Shown: piece by piece, positions 1-9,676 of the stretch
Position numbering within the stretch: the first letter of the stretch is position 1
How the letters are laid out: each line of letters opens with the position of its first letter
DNA from: Clostridium zeae
Lineage (GTDB): Bacteria; Bacillota; Clostridia; Clostridiales; Clostridiaceae
DNA length: 64,000 nt
Direction: 5' to 3'
Assembly: GCF_017312485.1 (NCBI RefSeq)
Contig: NZ_BMBA01000011.1
Coordinates: 51,167-115,166 of the forward strand
Notes under the pieces: model-generated
What the model saw: only the letters and a program-made list of their open reading frames with translations
What the model was told of the DNA's origin: nothing
The model's database searches: none
Made by a program: the position numbers and the translations under genes

Positions 1-302
1 CACTAGTTAAAAAGGCATTACTTAAAGCTGGAAGAGAAGATCTCATAGGTAAAGATAAAAACTGTCTAATAGATTGGACTCCAGCTAAGGAAAGAAACCA
101 TAAAAGTAGTAGTAAAAAAACAAGTAAACCGGATTCTACTAACCCAAAAAATAGTAATAGCAAAACCTCTGACATAAATCATAACAGTAGACCTTCAGAA
201 AAAAGTCATAGTAAAGATGGCAAAAGCTTCAGTAACAAGTCCGGCAAGAGCAATAACACTAGAGGTAATTCTACAAATGTAAGAAGCAAAAGAGTACATT
301 AG
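1..302 (+). CDS. C-terminal end of a YgiQ-family radical SAM protein (partial)
   Basis: The open frame enters from the left edge (first whole codon at base 3) and stops with TAG at 300-302, so only the last 99 residues are visible. The first part, containing AGREDLIG and then NCLIDW, resembles the end of the conserved C-terminal region of YgiQ-family radical SAM proteins. The remaining 65 or so residues are a Ser/Asn/Lys-rich, low-complexity, probably disordered and basic tail, common at the end of this family in clostridia. The radical SAM cysteine motif would lie outside the window. The identification rests on a short stretch and is moderately sure. A strong hairpin terminator follows immediately. 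Confidence 0.65.
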   Translation, partial: LVKKALLKAGREDLIGKDKNCLIDWTPAKERNHKSSSKKTSKPDSTNPKNSNSKTSDINHNSRPSEKSHSKDGKSFSNKSGKSNNTRGNSTNVRSKRVH

Positions 303-306
303 AACT

Positions 307-379
307 CAAAAAAAGAACCTTAATTATTGATAAAGAACATAATTCAATATGTCTTTTATCAATAATGGGTTCTTTTTTT
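307..379 (+). terminator. Rho-independent terminator after the YgiQ-like gene
   Basis: A long inverted repeat begins 4 nt after the stop. The arm AAAAAAGAACC plus TTATTGATAAAGA pairs with TCTTTTATCAATAAT plus GGGTTCTTTTTTT, closing with a T run on the + strand. Its A-rich left side could also end minus-strand transcripts of the convergent gene. Confidence 0.85.
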
Positions 380-407
380 ATTTTGGTTCTGTTAAAGCAT
401 CTTGCTA

Positions 408-470
408 AAATTAAGTTGTTATACATCCGATTCTTTAATGAGCTTGCGCAAAGAATTAATATAACTTCTT
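408..470 (-). repeat. Palindromic-repeat family, single right arm, inverted
   Basis: Read on the minus strand this matches the right arm of the repeat family seen complete at 44673-44866 and 45971-46184: ATATTAATTCTTTGCGCAAG, then CTCATTAAAGAATCGGATG, ending near AACTTAATTT. It overlaps the 3' end of the convergent membrane protein gene: that gene's TAA (456-458) falls inside the repeat's TATTAATTC. Confidence 0.7.
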
Positions 471-1109
471 AAATAGTCCAATACAATAATTAAATACTAG
501 CAAAGTCACTAGCTCGCTTATAATGCTATATGGATACAAGCTTATTCCAAAAAGCTTTACTAAATTATCTAATATTATAAATATGGTTGCAATTATAATC
601 AGTCTAATTCCAGGCTTGTTTACAAAATTTCTATCTAATGCCAAAATAGATAGAACTAAAATTATTGTTGGAACTATAATAAATGCTAACGTAAATATAT
701 ATTCTGATTTTAACATAATTATATATCCAAATTTTAACGATATTCTTATGTTAGGTTCGTAAACAGCTAAAAGTATAGAGTAAAATATTGCAAAGGCAGC
801 CATAATACTATAAGTAGTAGAAAATTTAATCTTATCATTCCTTCTACAAATATAATATATAATATACAAGATCACTGGAATATAAACGTACTGTAGAAAA
901 ACTAAATATTTAATATAGTATATATATTTTGGGTCTTCCAGTAATGCAAGTAAAATTAAAGTAATATACTTTAGCATAACAAATAGTATCATAAAAATTG
1001 ATACTATTTTAATTTTTATAGGCGCCCATCTTAATAGCTTGTCTAATATAAATATGCATAAAAAAATTATAAGTAATAATATTACAAAGTATAGATATAC
1101 CCCTACCAT
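456..1109 (-). CDS. Multi-pass membrane protein of unknown function
   Basis: A 217-residue, very hydrophobic protein with about seven membrane segments, joined by short loops with Lys/Arg on alternate sides. The start chosen is the ATG at 1107-1109 because AGAGGTG lies 4 nt upstream; a longer frame to 1148 has no ribosome site. No domain is recognised. The layout resembles the membrane sensor halves of some histidine kinases, but there is no kinase part, so this is only a shape resemblance. It is alone on its strand here, and its last codons and stop lie inside a dispersed repeat, so the C-terminus may have been altered by that insertion. Confidence 0.6.
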   Translation of the reverse strand: MVGVYLYFVILLLIIFLCIFILDKLLRWAPIKIKIVSIFMILFVMLKYITLILLALLEDPKYIYYIKYLVFLQYVYIPVILYIIYYICRRNDKIKFSTTYSIMAAFAIFYSILLAVYEPNIRISLKFGYIIMLKSEYIFTLAFIIVPTIILVLSILALDRNFVNKPGIRLIIIATIFIILDNLVKLFGISLYPYSIISELVTLLVFNYCIGLFKKLY

Positions 1110-1275
1110 ATCACACCTCTTAATATTTTGGTTCTTAGCCTCAAGCATTCAAAAATCTTACTATACATCTCTTATTGCTATTAAGTAATAAAAGAAAATC
1201 TAATATAGCTTTTTATTTATGATATTGCTTATAAAACTTAAAGAAACTCTTACTTATAATTTATTAATGTATTAT

Positions 1276-2154
1276 TTAATTTATTCCTAAAACCTTTATA
1301 CCGCCTTCAACACATTCTAAGCGTAGCGGAAATCCTGGACCTTTTTCACCATCTATATCAGTAACTATATCTTCATCTGTTTCTATTGTAACTTCCTTAG
1401 TTTTATAGTATATAACCTTAGGGTCATCTAAGTGTTCCCCTCTGATAACTCTTATAAATAAAGGTATTAAGTCCTTTATAGAAACAGCTTTAAATACTAT
1501 TACATCTAAATAACCATCCATGGCATCAGCACGAGTAGCTAATTTAAAATTTCCTGCTGTTTGACCATTAAATACTAACATCAGATACATATGGCCATCA
1601 TACTCTAATTCTTTAGAGGAAATCTTAACCTTAAGCCTTCTAAAATTAGGTAGTTGCTCAAAACCTTTTAAGTAATAGGCAAGCTTACCTATCATATTTT
1701 TTAAGTTTTCATCAGTTTTTTGGGAGACATCAGTAAATAGACCTGTACTTGCCACATTTATAAAATACTTGTCATTTATTTTTCCTATATCTACAGGCTT
1801 AGGAGAACTATCTAATATCTTCTTACATGCAGCTCCTACATCTGATGGTATATCTAAAAATTTTGCAAAATCATTTGCAGTTCCAACTGGTAATATTCCA
1901 ATTGGCAAATCTATATTTTTAGACTTCATTGCGTTCACTAGTGAGTCCACAGTTCCATCTCCACCAGCTACTAAAATGTAGTAATATTCTTCATCAATAT
2001 CATTTAGAGCTTCTGATATGTCCGACTCTTTATTTATTCTGTAGGGAACAATTATATATCCATATTCTTGATGTATACTTATAACTTTATCTAATTCATC
2101 TAGAATAACATTTTCACCTGAAAATGGATTGTATATAAATTTCACCTTTCTCAT
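1276..2154 (-). CDS. YegS/BmrU-family lipid kinase (diacylglycerol kinase-like)
   Basis: 292 residues. Family members phosphorylate diacylglycerol or related lipids with ATP at the inner face of the membrane. The DAGK catalytic signature GGDGT is at residues 64-68, followed by GILPVGTANDFAKFL at about 87-100, which forms the nucleotide-binding fold. A DGE motif near residue 270 is the usual second acidic site. The start is the ATG at 2152-2154, with GGAGGT 5 nt upstream; seven further codons upstream in frame are not needed. The gene stands alone, with over 500 bases of non-coding DNA upstream. Next to pssA it fits phospholipid turnover, although the two are on opposite strands. Confidence 0.85.
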   Translation of the reverse strand: MRKVKFIYNPFSGENVILDELDKVISIHQEYGYIIVPYRINKESDISEALNDIDEEYYYILVAGGDGTVDSLVNAMKSKNIDLPIGILPVGTANDFAKFLDIPSDVGAACKKILDSSPKPVDIGKINDKYFINVASTGLFTDVSQKTDENLKNMIGKLAYYLKGFEQLPNFRRLKVKISSKELEYDGHMYLMLVFNGQTAGNFKLATRADAMDGYLDVIVFKAVSIKDLIPLFIRVIRGEHLDDPKVIYYKTKEVTIETDEDIVTDIDGEKGPGFPLRLECVEGGIKVLGIN

Positions 2155-2696
2155 AGAATACCTCCATAATAACACTATGTAAAATTATTGCATTTTTTAC
2201 ATCATATTCTTTTCAAAATCAATCATTAAACATTATAGCAGAATTATAAACTTATGTCGAGGTTGTCCCATTATCTTGAAATTTCGATTTTAATTATAAT
2301 TTATTAGTTATATATTCCAAATGTCAAATATCAAACTACTTAATTAACAATTTTTATGTCATAAAGCATTCTTAAATTAATTTAACTTAATTTCTAACTA
2401 AATTGTATATGTAAATAATTAATTTTCATATGTACTGCTTTATTATATAATTAATATTTCCAAAGTAAATATTATTTGAACTTTTGTTATATCATAATAT
2501 ATTATAGCCAATTTCAAGATTATTATAGATTTACATAGTGTGCAAATGGTATTTTGTTAGTAAAACAAGTAAAAATCATTAAATATCTACATTTAATGAT
2601 GAATATATGAGATTTTACCTCTTATACTTTTATTAAAAATGAGTTATAATTATTTATTGATGATGGAATTATATTTATTTTACTAGGAGTGATTAT
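2155..2696. other. Intergenic region between divergent lipid genes
   Basis: 540 bases of very AT-rich DNA between the divergent lipid kinase and pssA. It must hold both promoters. I see no long open frame, no member of the dispersed repeat family and no strong hairpin. Several short TATAAT-like strings are present but cannot be ranked against the AT background. Confidence 0.5.
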
Positions 2697-3218
2697 ATGA
2701 GAAAAAGTAGTATACCCAATTTATTTACATTTGCAAATTTATCTTTTGGAGTATTCTCAATACTTGCAACGCTAAATGCAGATTATTTTTTAGCAGCAAT
2801 ATTTGTAATTATAGCTGCACTTATTGATAGATATGATGGAAGAGTGGCACGTTTTCTTAATGTATCTAGTGAGCTAGGTAAAGAATTAGATTCTTTAGCA
2901 GATTTAGTATCTTTCGGCGTAGCTCCTTCTATATTAATTTACTCGCAATTCGGTTTCAACAGCTTTGGCCCAAGGGGTCTATTAGGATATTGCGCATTGA
3001 TTATATTCCCTATATGTGGAGCCTTCAGATTAGCTAGATATAATTTAGCTGAATTTGACGGTGTGTTTAGAGGAGTTCCAATAACAATAGCAGGTAGTTT
3101 AATGGCTATATTCTCTCTGATTACAACAAGATATACTGTACCAATGGTTTTACCTGTAATCTTAATGTTAATCTTCTCTTATTTAATGATTTCGAATTTT
3201 AAACTTAAAAAACTTTAA
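2697..3218 (+). CDS. pssA: CDP-diacylglycerol-serine O-phosphatidyltransferase
   Basis: 173 residues, mostly membrane segments. It joins serine to CDP-diacylglycerol to make phosphatidylserine, the precursor of phosphatidylethanolamine. The CDP-alcohol phosphotransferase signature is complete: D44-x2-D47-G-x2-A51-R52-x8-G61-x3-D65-x3-D69. The length matches the short Gram-positive type of enzyme. AGGAG precedes the ATG. No decarboxylase (psd) gene follows, unlike the frequent pssA-psd pair; the next gene is convergent. The serine specificity is inferred from overall similarity, since the signature alone is shared with other CDP-alcohol transferases. Confidence 0.85.
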   Translation: MRKSSIPNLFTFANLSFGVFSILATLNADYFLAAIFVIIAALIDRYDGRVARFLNVSSELGKELDSLADLVSFGVAPSILIYSQFGFNSFGPRGLLGYCALIIFPICGAFRLARYNLAEFDGVFRGVPITIAGSLMAIFSLITTRYTVPMVLPVILMLIFSYLMISNFKLKKL

Positions 3219-3232
3219 TATACACTGACAGA

Positions 3233-3257
3233 TTAGAGGACCTTTTAGGTCCTTTAA
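3233..3257. terminator. Hairpin between convergent genes
   Basis: AGGACC (3237-3242) pairs with GGTCCT (3248-3253) around a 5-nt loop, extended by weaker AT and GT pairs to a 10 bp stem. It follows pssA by about 15 nt, and its far edge touches the stop of the convergent acidic-tail gene, so it could serve both. Confidence 0.5.
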
Positions 3258-3835
3258 TCATGTTCAAAATCCTTATGATCATCTTCATTGTCGTGGTGAT
3301 CTTCACAATTTCCGTCTTCATGATCCCTATCCCTATCATCACAAGGTTCACAGTTATCATTTTCATCATCTCTATCTTTATCATGATCTTCACAATCATC
3401 GTCTTTATCATCCTTTTTGCTTTTGCGTCTCTTTCTTGTATTTGGCGGATGAATAGGTTGCCTTCCTCCAGGTCCTCCAGGAACTCCAGGACCTCCACTT
3501 GAATTTTGGAATAATAAATCATTATCTATCTCTGTTAATATTATAGATTTTTGAGCAGTTTTTACTGCAATTACATCTGCTTTAATTCGTATGTAATCAA
3601 GATAGCAGCATTCAACACTTTGAATAACATTAAGTAAGACATCTATAATATCACCAAGCTGATTAGCCCTCTTTATAGCATCTCTTACTTCTTTTTTTCT
3701 AGCAAGTGCAATTCCATTGAGTTCACCTGCACCACCTATAAGCAATCTATATGAATTAACGTATTTTGTTAATAGTTCAGTTAAATTGTTTACCTCAATA
3801 AAATATGAATCAAATAACTCTTTAAAGCTTTCCAT
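3254..3835 (-). CDS. Protein of unknown function with Gly/Pro hinge and Asp/Glu/Cys/His-rich tail
   Basis: 193 residues in four visible parts: a helical, Leu/Ile-rich N-terminal region (about 1-108), a Gly-Pro hinge with GGPGVPGGPGG (about 113-123), a basic patch RKRRKSKK (about 134-141), and a tail of about 50 residues in which over half are Asp or Glu, interspersed with four Cys and several His (CEDH, CEPC, CEDHH). AAGGTG precedes the ATG. No family is recognised. The tail could bind metal ions or be a calcium-rich surface or spore-coat segment; this is inference from composition only. The codon pattern in the tail (GAT-rich) makes it prone to length change. Confidence 0.6.
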   Translation of the reverse strand: MESFKELFDSYFIEVNNLTELLTKYVNSYRLLIGGAGELNGIALARKKEVRDAIKRANQLGDIIDVLLNVIQSVECCYLDYIRIKADVIAVKTAQKSIILTEIDNDLLFQNSSGGPGVPGGPGGRQPIHPPNTRKRRKSKKDDKDDDCEDHDKDRDDENDNCEPCDDRDRDHEDGNCEDHHDNEDDHKDFEHD

Positions 3836-3970
3836 TCAATCACCTTATTATTGCTATCATAACAATATATTAATTTATTTATTATTTAATTCCTTACAAA
3901 AAACGTCAACTTTATAGTGCCTTCTACAAAAATACATTAGCTTGCTCAATAAAGAACAAGCCAATACATT

Positions 3971-4159
3971 TTATATGTTACTTCGCAATAATTCATCTAT
4001 AAACTCATCATCTACGGTTTTAAAAAGCTCATTAAATAGATCTTCATCTTTCTTTTTTCTTAAAAGTTCTTCTTCTGTTTCGTTGTCAGTAAAATCAAAT
4101 AACTCTATATTCTTCATTACAACTGGAAAAAAGTATTCATCCGCATAAGAAAATTTCAT
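3971..4159 (-). CDS. Small acidic protein, unknown function
   Basis: 62 residues, rich in Asp, Glu and Phe, with a probable amphipathic helix in the second half (EELLRKKKDEDLFNELF). AGGAGG lies 8 nt before the ATG, which argues that it is a real gene. It starts 12 nt after the stop of rubrerythrin on the same strand, so it is probably the second gene of that transcript. No family is recognised; a role linked to oxidative stress would be inference from position. Confidence 0.6.
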   Translation of the reverse strand: MKFSYADEYFFPVVMKNIELFDFTDNETEEELLRKKKDEDLFNELFKTVDDEFIDELLRSNI

Positions 4160-4171
4160 GCTATTTTCCTC

Positions 4172-4714
4172 CTATTTATCTTTACATTCTGTGAGTGGTT
4201 CAAAATATGCTCTTGGAAACTTACATAAAGGACATACTTCTGGAACTTGTTTCCCTTCATAAATATAGCCACAATTCATACATCTCCAAACTGATTCTGT
4301 GCTAGATTTAAATACAGTACCACACTTTACCTTCTCATATATATCTTTAAATCTTTCTCTATGGCTCTCTTCTACTTCTCTAAGCTCCTTATAGAAGTTT
4401 GCAATAGCTTCAAATCCTTCTTTTCTAGCTACTTCTTCGAATTCCTTATAGATTTTATTAGCTTCTTGCCATTCACCTTCCATTGCATCTAACAGGTTTT
4501 CTTCTGTTGATTTCACCATACATAAATATTTGGCCCACGCTTCTCTTGCATGAGCATATTCATTTGATGCAGTTAAATCAAAAACTTGACCTATCCATAC
4601 AAACCCTTCCTGCCTTGCTTTTTCAGCATATAGATTGTATTTGTTCCTTGCTCTTGACTCTCCTGCAAAGGTTTTTAGCAAATTCTTTAAGGTTTCACTA
4701 TCCTTTATTTCCAT
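4172..4714 (-). CDS. rbr: Rubrerythrin (peroxide reductase)
   Basis: 180 residues. Rubrerythrins reduce hydrogen peroxide to water in the cytoplasm of anaerobes using a di-iron centre fed by a rubredoxin-type iron. The ferritin-like four-helix domain (1-130) shows E19 in GESRARNKY, E52/H55 in NEYAHA and EESHRERF at 115-122. The C-terminal rubredoxin knuckles are CxxC at 145/148 and 161/164. The start is the ATG at 4712-4714, with AGGAG 7 nt upstream, rather than the ATG nine codons earlier. A 62-residue gene follows closely. The classical domain order contrasts with the reversed rubrerythrin at 44.9-45.5 kb. Confidence 0.92.
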   Translation of the reverse strand: MEIKDSETLKNLLKTFAGESRARNKYNLYAEKARQEGFVWIGQVFDLTASNEYAHAREAWAKYLCMVKSTEENLLDAMEGEWQEANKIYKEFEEVARKEGFEAIANFYKELREVEESHRERFKDIYEKVKCGTVFKSSTESVWRCMNCGYIYEGKQVPEVCPLCKFPRAYFEPLTECKDK

Positions 4715-4932
4715 AAAAGTTCTCCTAAAAATACTACACACATTAATATATTCAAATATATTCCAATTGTTACCAACTACACCTTATAGATGTACCAATT
4801 CGAACCAAAATCTATTTTTAACCCTCTCCTAGTTTCTGGTGAAAGAATTAAAAAATATAAATTAAGTTTACATATAGGAACTCTTTAACACACATAAAAT
4901 AAAGGCTATGTTTAAGACCATTGTTTTAACAG

Positions 4933-4980
4933 CTACAAAATAAAAAACCGCGGTTTCCCGCGATTTTTTATTTTGTAGTT
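4933..4980 (-). terminator. Terminator of the prkA-yhbH-spoVR operon
   Basis: A near-perfect 21-bp inverted repeat: CTACAAAATAAAAAACCGCGG against CCGCGATTTTTTATTTTGTAG, one mismatch. The spoVR stop codon (4968-4970) lies inside the upstream arm, so the stem begins before translation ends. A GC core with T runs on both strands suggests it works in both directions. Confidence 0.85.
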
Positions 4981-6338
4981 ATCTTTTTAGTTTCATCACA
5001 AACTATAGATATATCTTGTAGTTCTTTGGTCTTACTAACCAATACTACTTTATAGCCCCATAATTCTTGAACATACTTTAAGGTTTCTTTGGCATAACCT
5101 ATATCTAATTCTCTTCCGTCAAATACATGCTCTAAAGTAAGAGTATTATCTCTTCTATTTAAATCTATAACTCTTATATACGGTATACTTCCGACCCCAG
5201 TGTTAGTGGCTATAGTATCTCTTATTTTCTTCCATCCTGACTCATCTGCTACTTCATCAACTACATAATCGAAGCCTTTTTTAGCATACTGGAACAAATT
5301 AAGTTCAGCACATAATTCTTCAGTAAGATATTTTCTTAAAAACGAATTATCTCTCTCAATAGCTCTAACCTCAAAAATCTTATCTCTGCCATATCTCTTT
5401 TCGATATCCTCAAGAACTCTAAATCCAATATAATAAGGATTTAAACCTCCTAGCATCGGAGCAACTACATCATTATGTCTTTTTAAGAATTCAAAATGCA
5501 ATTCCTGAGGAAGATTGAGCTTCTTAAGTATATTATAATGCCAAAAACTCGCCCATCCTTCATTCATTGTCTTTGTTTCAATCTGTGGTAAGAAATATAA
5601 TGTTTCTCTTCTTACTATAGTTAAAAGACTCTTCTCCCAATCTTCCAAATCACCATAATCTATTATGAACTGTAGCAAATCATCTTCCGGACTTAAAGGA
5701 ATTTTTGATAAATTAGGCTCCTCAATAGGATCATTACTATCTAAGATTCCTTTGCTTTCAACTTTTCTTGAATAATCTTCTATTAGTCTTCTCCTTTGGT
5801 CACTCTGTGATATCTTTTTCTCTCCGATAACACGACTAATCTGATATCTTATGGCATGAGCTGCATCTAAAACCCTCTCCACCCTCTGATATCCTATACT
5901 TGGATTATTGATATATCGTCTCACAGTCTCTGCATCTAACTTGAACATCTCCAAGGTATGGTCTGCATCAGTACCTTCCTTAAACAATCTGTTATTCTTG
6001 AAAAAGTCATTATGTCCATATACATGAGCCATAGTTAATATTTGAAGAAGTAATGTGTTGTCTTTCATTAGATATGCCAAGCTTGGGTTAGAATTTATTA
6101 CCATCTCGTATGGCAATCCAGTGAGATTTAGTGAATATAGTGTTCTGTTTTTCTCATAGGCTTTTCCGTAACTCCAATGAGGATATCTTGATGGCATTCC
6201 TACATAAGCCTCGTAGCTTAACATTTCATTATACCCTATTATTTCAAACTCTTGAGGGTAAAAATCAAGACCTACTTCCTTTGCCATATTTTCTATTAAT
6301 ACATTCCATTTTTCTAATTCTCTAACTGTATAATCCAT
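4968..6338 (-). CDS. spoVR: SpoVR-family protein
   Basis: 456 residues, close to the family's usual length. In Bacillus SpoVR is needed for normal spore cortex formation; its biochemical activity is not settled. Family-typical segments include the early aromatic run YPHWSYGK and, mid-protein, an MNEGWASFWH block and LGGLNPYYIGFRVLEDI. The start is the ATG whose first base is the last base of the yhbH TGA (TGATG overlap), with GGAGG upstream; a GTG one codon earlier is possible. Such overlap implies translational coupling. It is the last gene of the prkA-yhbH-spoVR operon. Confidence 0.93.
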   Translation of the reverse strand: MDYTVRELEKWNVLIENMAKEVGLDFYPQEFEIIGYNEMLSYEAYVGMPSRYPHWSYGKAYEKNRTLYSLNLTGLPYEMVINSNPSLAYLMKDNTLLLQILTMAHVYGHNDFFKNNRLFKEGTDADHTLEMFKLDAETVRRYINNPSIGYQRVERVLDAAHAIRYQISRVIGEKKISQSDQRRRLIEDYSRKVESKGILDSNDPIEEPNLSKIPLSPEDDLLQFIIDYGDLEDWEKSLLTIVRRETLYFLPQIETKTMNEGWASFWHYNILKKLNLPQELHFEFLKRHNDVVAPMLGGLNPYYIGFRVLEDIEKRYGRDKIFEVRAIERDNSFLRKYLTEELCAELNLFQYAKKGFDYVVDEVADESGWKKIRDTIATNTGVGSIPYIRVIDLNRRDNTLTLEHVFDGRELDIGYAKETLKYVQELWGYKVVLVSKTKELQDISIVCDETKKITTK

Positions 6339-7513
6339 CACCCTTCCTCCTTAAGCTCCTTAGATAGCATAAATTTCAATGCATTCCACAGGTCTTTCTT
6401 TTCTTTCACTACAACCATTGCAAAATTTTTCTTTTTTATTTCCTTCAAAAATCTGTAGTACATAGTTGTAGAATAAGTAGAAGGCAACAGTTCTGCATAA
6501 CCAAATAAATTACTTATTTCACATAGATCATTTACCGCTTTTATAGCTCTCTCATTATCTTCACTCCAGTTATCTCCGTCAGATGCATAGAAAGGATATA
6601 TATTCCACATATCTGGGTTATATTTCTCCTTTATAAGCTCTAAGGCTTTGTTAAGTCCTGAAGATATATAAGTTCCACCTGACTCAGCTTTGTGGAAAAA
6701 CTCATATTCATTAACAACTTTAGATAATGTGGTATGTGATATAAATTCAAAAGCTATATTGTTATACTTTCTTCGTATAAATCTAGATAGTACGAAGAAA
6801 AAAGATCTAGCAAGAAACTTCTTTGAATTATCCATTGATCCAGATACGTCCATTATAAAGATCATAACCGCATTACTTTCTTTTTTAGGTTTTTTCTTTA
6901 CCTTATAATATCGCATATCCTCTTCTCTAAATGGAAATCTTTCAATTTCTTCACCTTTTCCAACTTCAGCTAGTGCCCTTTTCTTTCCTTGCTTTCTAGC
7001 TATCTTTGCCATAACTGTCTTCTTTTTGGCAAGTCTTGGATTAATTCCGTATCTTTGATAACCTCTTTTTCTTCCAGCACTTTCTACGATTATCTCTGAA
7101 TACTTCTTTCTATCTAGGTTAGGCAGGTCAAGATCTTCTACTATATAATCTAATAACTCTTCCAAAGTTATCTCAGTTTCATATACATCTTCACCTTCTT
7201 GATTGCCAGCAGAGCCGGGGCCATTGCCCCCTTGCTCTGAAGCTTTTCCTACCTTATCTCCTCTTTTTTCTTCACCAGTTCCATTGGCTACTCCACCATT
7301 GTTATTTCCGTATACAAATTGATATTCTTTTATCCCTCTTATAGGGATTTTGAACTTCTTATTTTTTGATTCTCCTATTATACTTTCCTCTGAAAGTATA
7401 TCTCCTAAATTTTCTTTTATAGACTTTTCAACTAACTGCCTATGTCTTCTTCTATCTTCTATCGCTCTATCGTGTTCAACTGGATTTTCAGCATGGTCTC
7501 TGAATATTGCCAT
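6338..7513 (-). CDS. yhbH: YhbH/YeaH-family (DUF444) stress and sporulation protein
   Basis: 391 residues. DUF444 proteins are almost always encoded next to a PrkA kinase and a SpoVR protein, and are thought to act with the kinase; the mechanism is unknown. Visible parts: a charged N-terminus typical of the family ([20 protein letters not shown]), a low-complexity Gly/Asn/Glu linker at about 70-108, and a C-terminal von Willebrand A-like domain whose metal-binding DVSGS is at 222-226. The stop overlaps spoVR by one base, and the start is 4 nt after prkA, so all three are one translation-coupled unit. Confidence 0.92.
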   Translation of the reverse strand: MAIFRDHAENPVEHDRAIEDRRRHRQLVEKSIKENLGDILSEESIIGESKNKKFKIPIRGIKEYQFVYGNNNGGVANGTGEEKRGDKVGKASEQGGNGPGSAGNQEGEDVYETEITLEELLDYIVEDLDLPNLDRKKYSEIIVESAGRKRGYQRYGINPRLAKKKTVMAKIARKQGKKRALAEVGKGEEIERFPFREEDMRYYKVKKKPKKESNAVMIFIMDVSGSMDNSKKFLARSFFFVLSRFIRRKYNNIAFEFISHTTLSKVVNEYEFFHKAESGGTYISSGLNKALELIKEKYNPDMWNIYPFYASDGDNWSEDNERAIKAVNDLCEISNLFGYAELLPSTYSTTMYYRFLKEIKKKNFAMVVVKEKKDLWNALKFMLSKELKEEG

Positions 7514-7517
7514 ATTA

Positions 7518-9440
7518 TCAATCCTTCCACAAGTTGTTTGCAGCGTATTTTAATATAACATCGCAGCAATGAGGGCAATATCCATTCTCTTTCATTTCTT
7601 CTACCATAGCATTATACTTCTCATCTTGTTCCTTATCTCTAACTCTAGATTTAGTTATGATTCTGGAAAGATCTTTTACTGAAGCTGTAAGCTTTTTCTC
7701 AATAGCTTCCTTCAGAGGTTCGTAAGCAGTATAATCTATATGACCACCATTTCTCACAACATAGAACATATATGAAGTTACATCAGATCTAAAGCCCTTA
7801 GCTGAACTTTCTGAAATACCAATCTGCTCTTCTATACTTCTCATAAAGCTTTCATCTGGATTTAATTCTTCTCCAGTAGAATTATCTTTAAGCTTAGTTT
7901 TATTAACATATGCTTCTGCATTATCAATATAGTTGTTAAATAAACTCTCAGCTTGTTCTCTGAAAGAATGTATAAATGCCTTAGTTATTTCTTTTTCAAG
8001 TATCTTGTTGTATTCCTTTCTTAATGTATCCTGTATAAAACCAAGATACTTCTTCTTATCTTCTTGTGATGTATCTAAATCCTTAACTGACTTTATTATA
8101 CTTTCCATGATACTTAACGGATTTATACATGGATATTCAGAACTTGAAAGAGCATTATCAATAGCCTTAATTATAAATCTAGTTGATATTCCCTTCATTC
8201 CTTCATTAGGCCCTGCTTCCTCTTTAAGTTCTAATAGGTCTAATCTCTTTGTAGAACCTTTTTCTACTATATCTTCACCGTTGTATATCTTAAGCTTAGT
8301 TATTGGATCTACCTTTGCTGATGGAGATAATCTAGAAAGAATTGCAAACATTGCAGCAATCTCTAAAGTATGAGGAGCTATATGAGCATTAAAGTTACTC
8401 TTCTTTATTATCTTCTCATATATCTTCTTTTCTTCATTCAATTCCATGCAATATGGAACTTCAATCTTTACTATTCTGTCTAGTATTGCTTCATTTGTAT
8501 GATCTGACTTAAATTTATTCCATTCAGCCTCATTTGAGTGGGCTATTATAAGTCCATCGAAATAAATCATAGATCCTTTACCAGGTGATGGAACTGATTT
8601 TTCTTGAGTTGCTGTAATTATAGTATGAAGATATTCAACATCATTCTTGAATACTTCTATAAATTCAACAAGCCCTCTATTACCTACATTAAATGCTCCA
8701 TTAAGTGAGAATATTCTTGGATCATCCTCAGGATACATATCCATCTTAGATATATCAACTGCTCCAGTTAAAATTGATGTATCTTGATTATTCGGATCTA
8801 CAGGAGGAACTACACCTATACCCTTTCTTGATCTGATTGAGAACCCTTTGGTCTCTACTGGAAAGTCCTCATATCTTCCATTAAATTCATTCATTAGTCT
8901 ATACCTGCATACAGGACAAAGGTCTCCTTCTATTTGAACTCCAAGCGATTCTTCAAATTGAGGTCTAAGATGCTTTGGAATAAGGTGAAGTGGTTCTTCA
9001 TGCATAGGGCATCCTTCGATAGCATATATTGGGTCAGCCATCTCTAAAGCCTTCTTTAAAGCCTCAACTAATGAGGATTTTCCAGCTCCAACTGGTCCTA
9101 CTAAATAAAGTACTTGCCTTGCTTCTTCTCCCTTCATTGAAGCTGAATAGAAATAATTAACAAGCTTCATTAATATCTTATCTATTCCGAAGAAGTCATT
9201 TTCAAAAAAGTTATACCTTTTTATCATTTCATTACCATATATTTTTCTTACCCTTGCGTTCTCTTCAGGTTTTAATATCTTTACACCCTTATCAACTATG
9301 ATGTCATAGACTCTCTTGTGCGCCAACTTTGCTACATCTGGGTTTTCTTTTACTATTTCCAAATAATCTAGAAATGTCCCCTTAAACTTATGCTTATTAT
9401 GTTTTTCTCTATCACTTTCAATAAACTGCTTAAAATCCAT
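7518..9440 (-). CDS. prkA: PrkA-type serine protein kinase / AAA+ protein
   Basis: 640 residues, full family length. PrkA combines an N-terminal AAA+ module with a C-terminal region distantly like a protein kinase, and is linked to sporulation in Bacillus and to starvation in enterobacteria. Walker A GPVGAGKS is at 115-122; the AAA part continues to about 400, including [12 protein letters not shown] and a CPVCRYR pair. The protein ends with a Cys/His cluster (CPHCCD) typical of the family. GGAGGG lies 8 nt before the ATG. It is the first gene of the operon, so its promoter should lie in 9441-9610. Confidence 0.93.
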   Translation of the reverse strand: MDFKQFIESDREKHNKHKFKGTFLDYLEIVKENPDVAKLAHKRVYDIIVDKGVKILKPEENARVRKIYGNEMIKRYNFFENDFFGIDKILMKLVNYFYSASMKGEEARQVLYLVGPVGAGKSSLVEALKKALEMADPIYAIEGCPMHEEPLHLIPKHLRPQFEESLGVQIEGDLCPVCRYRLMNEFNGRYEDFPVETKGFSIRSRKGIGVVPPVDPNNQDTSILTGAVDISKMDMYPEDDPRIFSLNGAFNVGNRGLVEFIEVFKNDVEYLHTIITATQEKSVPSPGKGSMIYFDGLIIAHSNEAEWNKFKSDHTNEAILDRIVKIEVPYCMELNEEKKIYEKIIKKSNFNAHIAPHTLEIAAMFAILSRLSPSAKVDPITKLKIYNGEDIVEKGSTKRLDLLELKEEAGPNEGMKGISTRFIIKAIDNALSSSEYPCINPLSIMESIIKSVKDLDTSQEDKKKYLGFIQDTLRKEYNKILEKEITKAFIHSFREQAESLFNNYIDNAEAYVNKTKLKDNSTGEELNPDESFMRSIEEQIGISESSAKGFRSDVTSYMFYVVRNGGHIDYTAYEPLKEAIEKKLTASVKDLSRIITKSRVRDKEQDEKYNAMVEEMKENGYCPHCCDVILKYAANNLWKD

Positions 9441-9616
9441 CTACATCTCCCTCCTTTTATAAAAATATATTCAGAGGGACAAACCATCTATGACTAATCT
9501 GATTTGAATATTTGTTAAATAAGAATTATTTTTTAAAAAGCTATTAATGGTTTAATGAAGATATATTAAATGAATTGAAGAAAGAATTTAGATAATTAAA
9601 CCGCTGCTCAAAATAA

Positions 9617-9651
9617 AAAGGATAACATAAACTACAATTATGTTATCCTTC
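9617..9651 (-). terminator. Terminator of the ROK kinase gene
   Basis: AAGGATAACATAA pairs with TTATGTTATCCTT around a 7-nt loop; on the minus strand the stem is followed by TTTTTATTTTG. It lies about 25 nt after the ROK stop. Confidence 0.85.
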
Positions 9652-9676
9652 TTTACTAAAAATAGAAAAACTCTAT

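Noticed and set aside
3205..3522. 105-codon minus-strand frame overlapping the acidic-tail gene
   Set aside because: It is the same DNA in another frame. The GAT-rich repeat gives long open frames in several registers. The 193-residue frame has the better ribosome site.
7933..8373. 146-codon open frame on the + strand over prkA
   Set aside because: Antisense shadow of a conserved gene; composition is that of reversed coding sequence.
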